Source: Streptomyces tendae
Lineage (GTDB): Bacteria; Actinomycetota; Actinomycetes; Streptomycetales; Streptomycetaceae
Direction: 5' to 3'
DNA length: 64,000 bases
NCBI RefSeq assembly: GCF_008632955.1
Contig: NZ_CP043959.1
Location: forward strand, 3,844,001-3,908,000
The notes beneath the pieces are model-generated. The model saw only the letters and a list, made by a program, of their open reading frames with translations. It was not told the DNA's origin and did no database searches. Each line of letters starts with the position of its first letter. The first letter of the stretch is position 1. Shown here piece after piece: positions 61,423 through 64,000 of this stretch. The position numbers and the translations under genes were made by a program.

Positions 61423-62621
61423 TCATTCCGCCTGACGCCCGGTGCCCGGGCCGCCCCCTCCGCGGTCGGCGGGCCTGGGCCGCCCCCCCGCCGTTGGACG
61501 CCCGTGCCGCCCGCCTTCGCAGCGGTTTCCTCGCCGTCCCCGCTCCGCAGCGCCTGGCGGACCGACCACACCGTCGCCACCAGCGGCACGGCCACCACCG
61601 CGCCCACGACGCCCGCCGCGACCGCGCCCGCCACCACCGACAGGGCCACGACGACGGGATGCAGACGCACGGCCCAGCTCAGCACGAGCGGGTGCAGCAC
61701 GTGCCCCTCCATCTGGCCGATGACCACGATCAGCGCCAGCACGATCAGGGCGGTCACCGGCCCCTTGGACGCGAGCGCGACGACGGAGGCGACCGCCAGC
61801 GCCACGGGGGAGCCGATCAGCGGGACGAAGGCGGCGACGAACTCCAGCACTGCCAGCGGCACGGCGAGCGGCACCCCCAGGGCGAACAGCGCCAGACCCA
61901 CCAGGACCGCGTTGGTCACGGCCACCAGCAGGATGCCGTGGGTGTACCCGGTGAACGTCCGCCAGGCCGCGGCGCCCGCGACCGACCAGGGCCGCCGCGC
62001 CGACGGGGGCAGCTGATCGCAGAACCACCGCCAGTGCCGGTCCCCGGAGTGGATGAAGAACACCGCACAGAACAGGGCCAGGGCGAGCACCGTGAGGACC
62101 TCCACCACCCGCCCCACACCGCTGAGCGCGGTGCTCACCACGGTCGCGCGATGGCTGGACAGCAGATCGCCGACACGGGACTGGAGGTCGTCGAACACGG
62201 TCGGGGACAGGCGGAACGGCGGCTGCTCCAGCCGCCGCTCGACCCGGTCCACGCCGGACACGAACTCCTTCTCCAGCGTGGTGCGTTGCCCGGCGATGGT
62301 CTCGGCCACCAGGGCGAGGCCGCCGAGCACCAGTGCCAACCCGCCGACGACCGCGGCCGCCACGGCGAGCGCGCGCGGCATGCCCCGGGCGAACAGGCCG
62401 GCCACGGGACGGAGCACCGCGGTGAACACCAGGCCGAGGAAGACGGCGACCGCGATGCGGTGGAACTGCCCCAGCACCGAGAACGCGGCCCGTACGACGA
62501 ACCCGACGGCGATCAGCCGCCACGCGTACGCGGCGGCGGTCCGCAGTGCATCCGGCACCCGCGCGACGGTGCCGTGTGCGCGGGGGCCGGGCGGGGCGGC
62601 CGGATCGGGGGGCGTGGACAT
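61423..62621 (-). CDS. AI-2E family transporter 2, C-terminus probably frameshifted
   Basis: ATG 62621, with AGGAG immediately before it, so the exact start is uncertain. Integral membrane: LIAVGFVVRAAFSVLGQ, IAVAVFLGLVFTAVLRPVAG, AVAAAVVGGLALVLGGLAL, VLTVLALALFCAVFFIHSGD (family L-x-x-F-F motif), LEFVAAFVPLIGSPVALAVA and GQMEGHVLHPLVLSWAVRLH. A run of seven C (G on the coding strand) at 61483-61489 lies at the hydrophilic C-terminus. Read as is, the frame runs on to 61146 over the opposite gene. With one more G it stops at 61423 after RGGGGPGTGRQAE, the more natural end. Paralogue of the gene at 3769. Confidence 0.78.
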
Positions 62622-62730
62622 CTCCTGCCACGTACCACGGGGAGTCCCCGGGGCAACGCGGGCGGCGCGGGATTCGCCCGCATGGTCACCGCGCGAGGGT
62701 CGCGGACGCACACCGCCCCCGGTCGTACGG

Positions 62731-63341
62731 TCACACTCGCTCCAGCATCTCCTCCGTCATCGAGCGGGCGTCCCGCAGGCACCGGCTGTCGCCTTCCAGG
62801 CCCGCCCGGACCATCGCTCCTTCCAGCAGGAACGCCACATGCCGCGCGGTCGTCCGGGCGGTGTCGGGCCGGCCGGGCAGCAGCGCCCTGAGGTGCTCCC
62901 CGATCAGCCGCTCCACCTCCTCCTTGTGCCGGCGCACCTGGGTCCGGCCCTCGTGTCGGCGGGCATCTCCCCGGCGGCGTTGAGCAGCCCGCACCCGCGG
63001 AAGTCCTCCCCGTCCCCGCTGTCGGCGCCGTCGATGTAGGTGTCGAACACGGCGAGCACGCCGTCGCGGGGATCCGGCGACGGCCCCACCCGCGCGCGGT
63101 ACCGCTCCAGCCAGGCCTCGTGCCGTCCGTCCAGATACGCCCGTACGAGGTCGGACTTGGACGAGAAGTTGTTGTAGAGGCTCATCTTCGCCACCCCGGC
63201 TTCGGCGGTGATGGTGTCGATGCCGGTGGCCGTCACGCCGTCGCGGTAGAAGCGCCGCCCCGCGGCCACGAGGATCCGCTCTCGCGCCGGCCGCCGCCTT
63301 CCCGTGCCCGGTGTTCCCGGCGCCTGCTGCCGTTCGGTCAT
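62731..63341 (-). pseudogene. TetR family regulator, one frameshift
   Basis: ATG 63341. HTH: ERILVAAGRRFYRDGVTATG, DTITAEAGVAKMSLYNNFSS, KSDLVRAYLDGRHEAW, the canonical TetR recognition helix. Effector domain: VLAVFDTYIDGADSGDGEDF, RGCGLLNAAGEMPAD, then a frame break at 62955/62956 and continuation EGRTQVRRHKEEVERLIGEH, RTTARHVAFLLEGAMVRAGL. Adding one base gives HEGRTQ and a 203-residue protein. Divergent from the hydrolase gene over a TetR-type operator, which is its likely target. Confidence 0.8.
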
Positions 63342-63358
63342 GGCCTCCCCTCACTGGG

Positions 63359-63379
63359 TAGACTGGTCTACCTAGTCTA
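63359..63379. promoter_or_regulatory. TetR-type operator between tetR and hydrolase
   Basis: TAGACT...AGTCTA arms (63359-63379, 21 bp) around GGTCTACCT, plus the overlapping dyad GTAGAC-TG-GTCTAC (63358-63371). Three GTCTAC-type half-sites in the 99-bp divergent gap. Confidence 0.8.
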
Positions 63380-63440
63380 CGGGGCGCGGCGCGTCCGAAC
63401 GGCCGCCACCGTCCCTCCGCCCCCGGCCCTCGAGGAAGGC

Positions 63441-64000
63441 ATGATGACGACCTTGACCGACCACCTCATCGTCGACGGAGCCCGTGTGGCCTACCGGGAG
63501 GGCGGCAGCGGCGAGCCGGTGGTCTTCATCCACGGCACGCCCTCCCACTCCTACGAGTGGCGCGAGGTCGTCCCTCACGTGGAAGCGGCCGGTCACCGCA
63601 CCCTCACCTACGACCTGCTGGGGTACGGCCTCTCCGAACGCCCGGCGCACCGGGACACCTCGGTCGCCGCCCAGAGCGATCTCCTGGGCCAGCTCCTCGA
63701 CGCCCTGGGCCTCGACCGGGTCAGTCTCGTCGCGCACGACATCGGCGGCGCCGTCGCCCTGCGCTTCGCCCTCGCGTACCCCGGCCGGGTGCGGCGCCTG
63801 ATGGTGATGGACTCGGTCAGCTACGACTCGTGGCCCTCCGCCACCTGGCGCCGGATCATCGACGAGGACCTGGACGACCACGCGGCCATGCCGCAGGAGG
63901 CGTTCGACGACCTGCTGACCCGGCAACTGACGATGACGGTCGCCGACAAGTCGCTGATGACCGGCGACGTCCTGCGGGCCTACCTGGCGCCCCACGCGTC
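63441..64000 (+). CDS. Alpha/beta hydrolase, C-terminus beyond the window
   Basis: Partial, 186 residues visible from ATG 63441 (GAGGAAGG upstream; ATG 63444 equally possible). Alpha/beta-hydrolase fold 1: GEPVVFIHGTPSHSYEWREV (oxyanion HGTPS), TLTYDLLGYGLSERP, then VSLVAHDIGGAVALRFALAY, in which the nucleophile position is Asp (G/A-H-D-I-G-G), the pattern of haloalkane dehalogenase and epoxide hydrolase-type members. The catalytic acid and His lie beyond the edge. Probably repressed by the divergent TetR. Confidence 0.87.
   Translation, partial: MMTTLTDHLIVDGARVAYREGGSGEPVVFIHGTPSHSYEWREVVPHVEAAGHRTLTYDLLGYGLSERPAHRDTSVAAQSDLLGQLLDALGLDRVSLVAHDIGGAVALRFALAYPGRVRRLMVMDSVSYDSWPSATWRRIIDEDLDDHAAMPQEAFDDLLTRQLTMTVADKSLMTGDVLRAYLAPHA

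Overview
The window is very high-GC DNA with almost unbroken third-position G/C bias, GTG starts, twin-arginine signals and many regulators of the LacI, GntR, HxlR, TetR and XRE/MmyB families. Secreted CBM2, CBM3 and CBM13 enzymes and linear-chromosome style proteins are also present. All of this fits a Streptomyces (or close actinomycete) chromosome. No rRNA, tRNA, CRISPR array or insertion sequence was found.

Left third (1-24 kb) is dominated by an extracellular polysaccharide-degrading block. It holds a CBM3-GH16-type glucanase cut by the left edge, a divergent GntR regulator, a GH64 beta-1,3-glucanase, a CBM13/GH55-like beta-helix protein, an AA10 lytic polysaccharide monooxygenase with CBM2, a GH12-CBM2 cellulase, a LacI regulator and a Tat-exported GH127-type enzyme with a CBM13-like tail. 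Fourteen-base palindromes of the cellulose-utilisation (CebR/CelR) type lie by the GH64 and GH12 genes. Housekeeping or accessory genes are interspersed: AI-2E permease, cysteine-desulfurase-like enzyme, GNAT, acyl-CoA synthetase, VWA lipoprotein, HxlR/MFS pair, TIGR01777 epimerase, ArsR/VOC operon and DoxX.

Middle (24-43.6 kb): an ABC-F ribosome-protection gene preceded by a seven-residue leader peptide, a CGNR regulator, a ketopantoate reductase-like gene, a DUF475/TerC-like membrane protein, a two-gene operon of an AurF-like diiron oxygenase with its ferredoxin-type reductase, two tandem DUF4139 proteins, an Rpf-like resuscitation factor followed by a 40-bp triple repeat, an SDR/NTF2/MerR run, and a 5'-truncated fragment that looks like the palm of a protein-primed family B DNA polymerase.

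Right (43.6-64 kb): a LacI-controlled sugar ABC importer with a GH1 beta-glucosidase, with two operators arranged as one large inverted repeat. It is followed by a methyltransferase, an amidohydrolase, an MmyB-type regulator, a sortase F / ECF sigma cluster, a divergent Rid/HxlR pair, two VOC proteins, a sirtuin, a Tpg-reminiscent HTH protein, a second AI-2E permease and a TetR/hydrolase pair at the right edge.

Thirteen apparent frameshifts in seven genes are all single-base deletions, almost all in G/C runs. They look more like uncorrected base-calling errors than decay, so the genes marked as frameshifted are probably intact in the organism. The strongest candidates for unusual biology are the polymerase-like fragment with the separate Tpg-like HTH protein, the ABC-F leader-peptide attenuator, and the diiron oxygenase/reductase operon.
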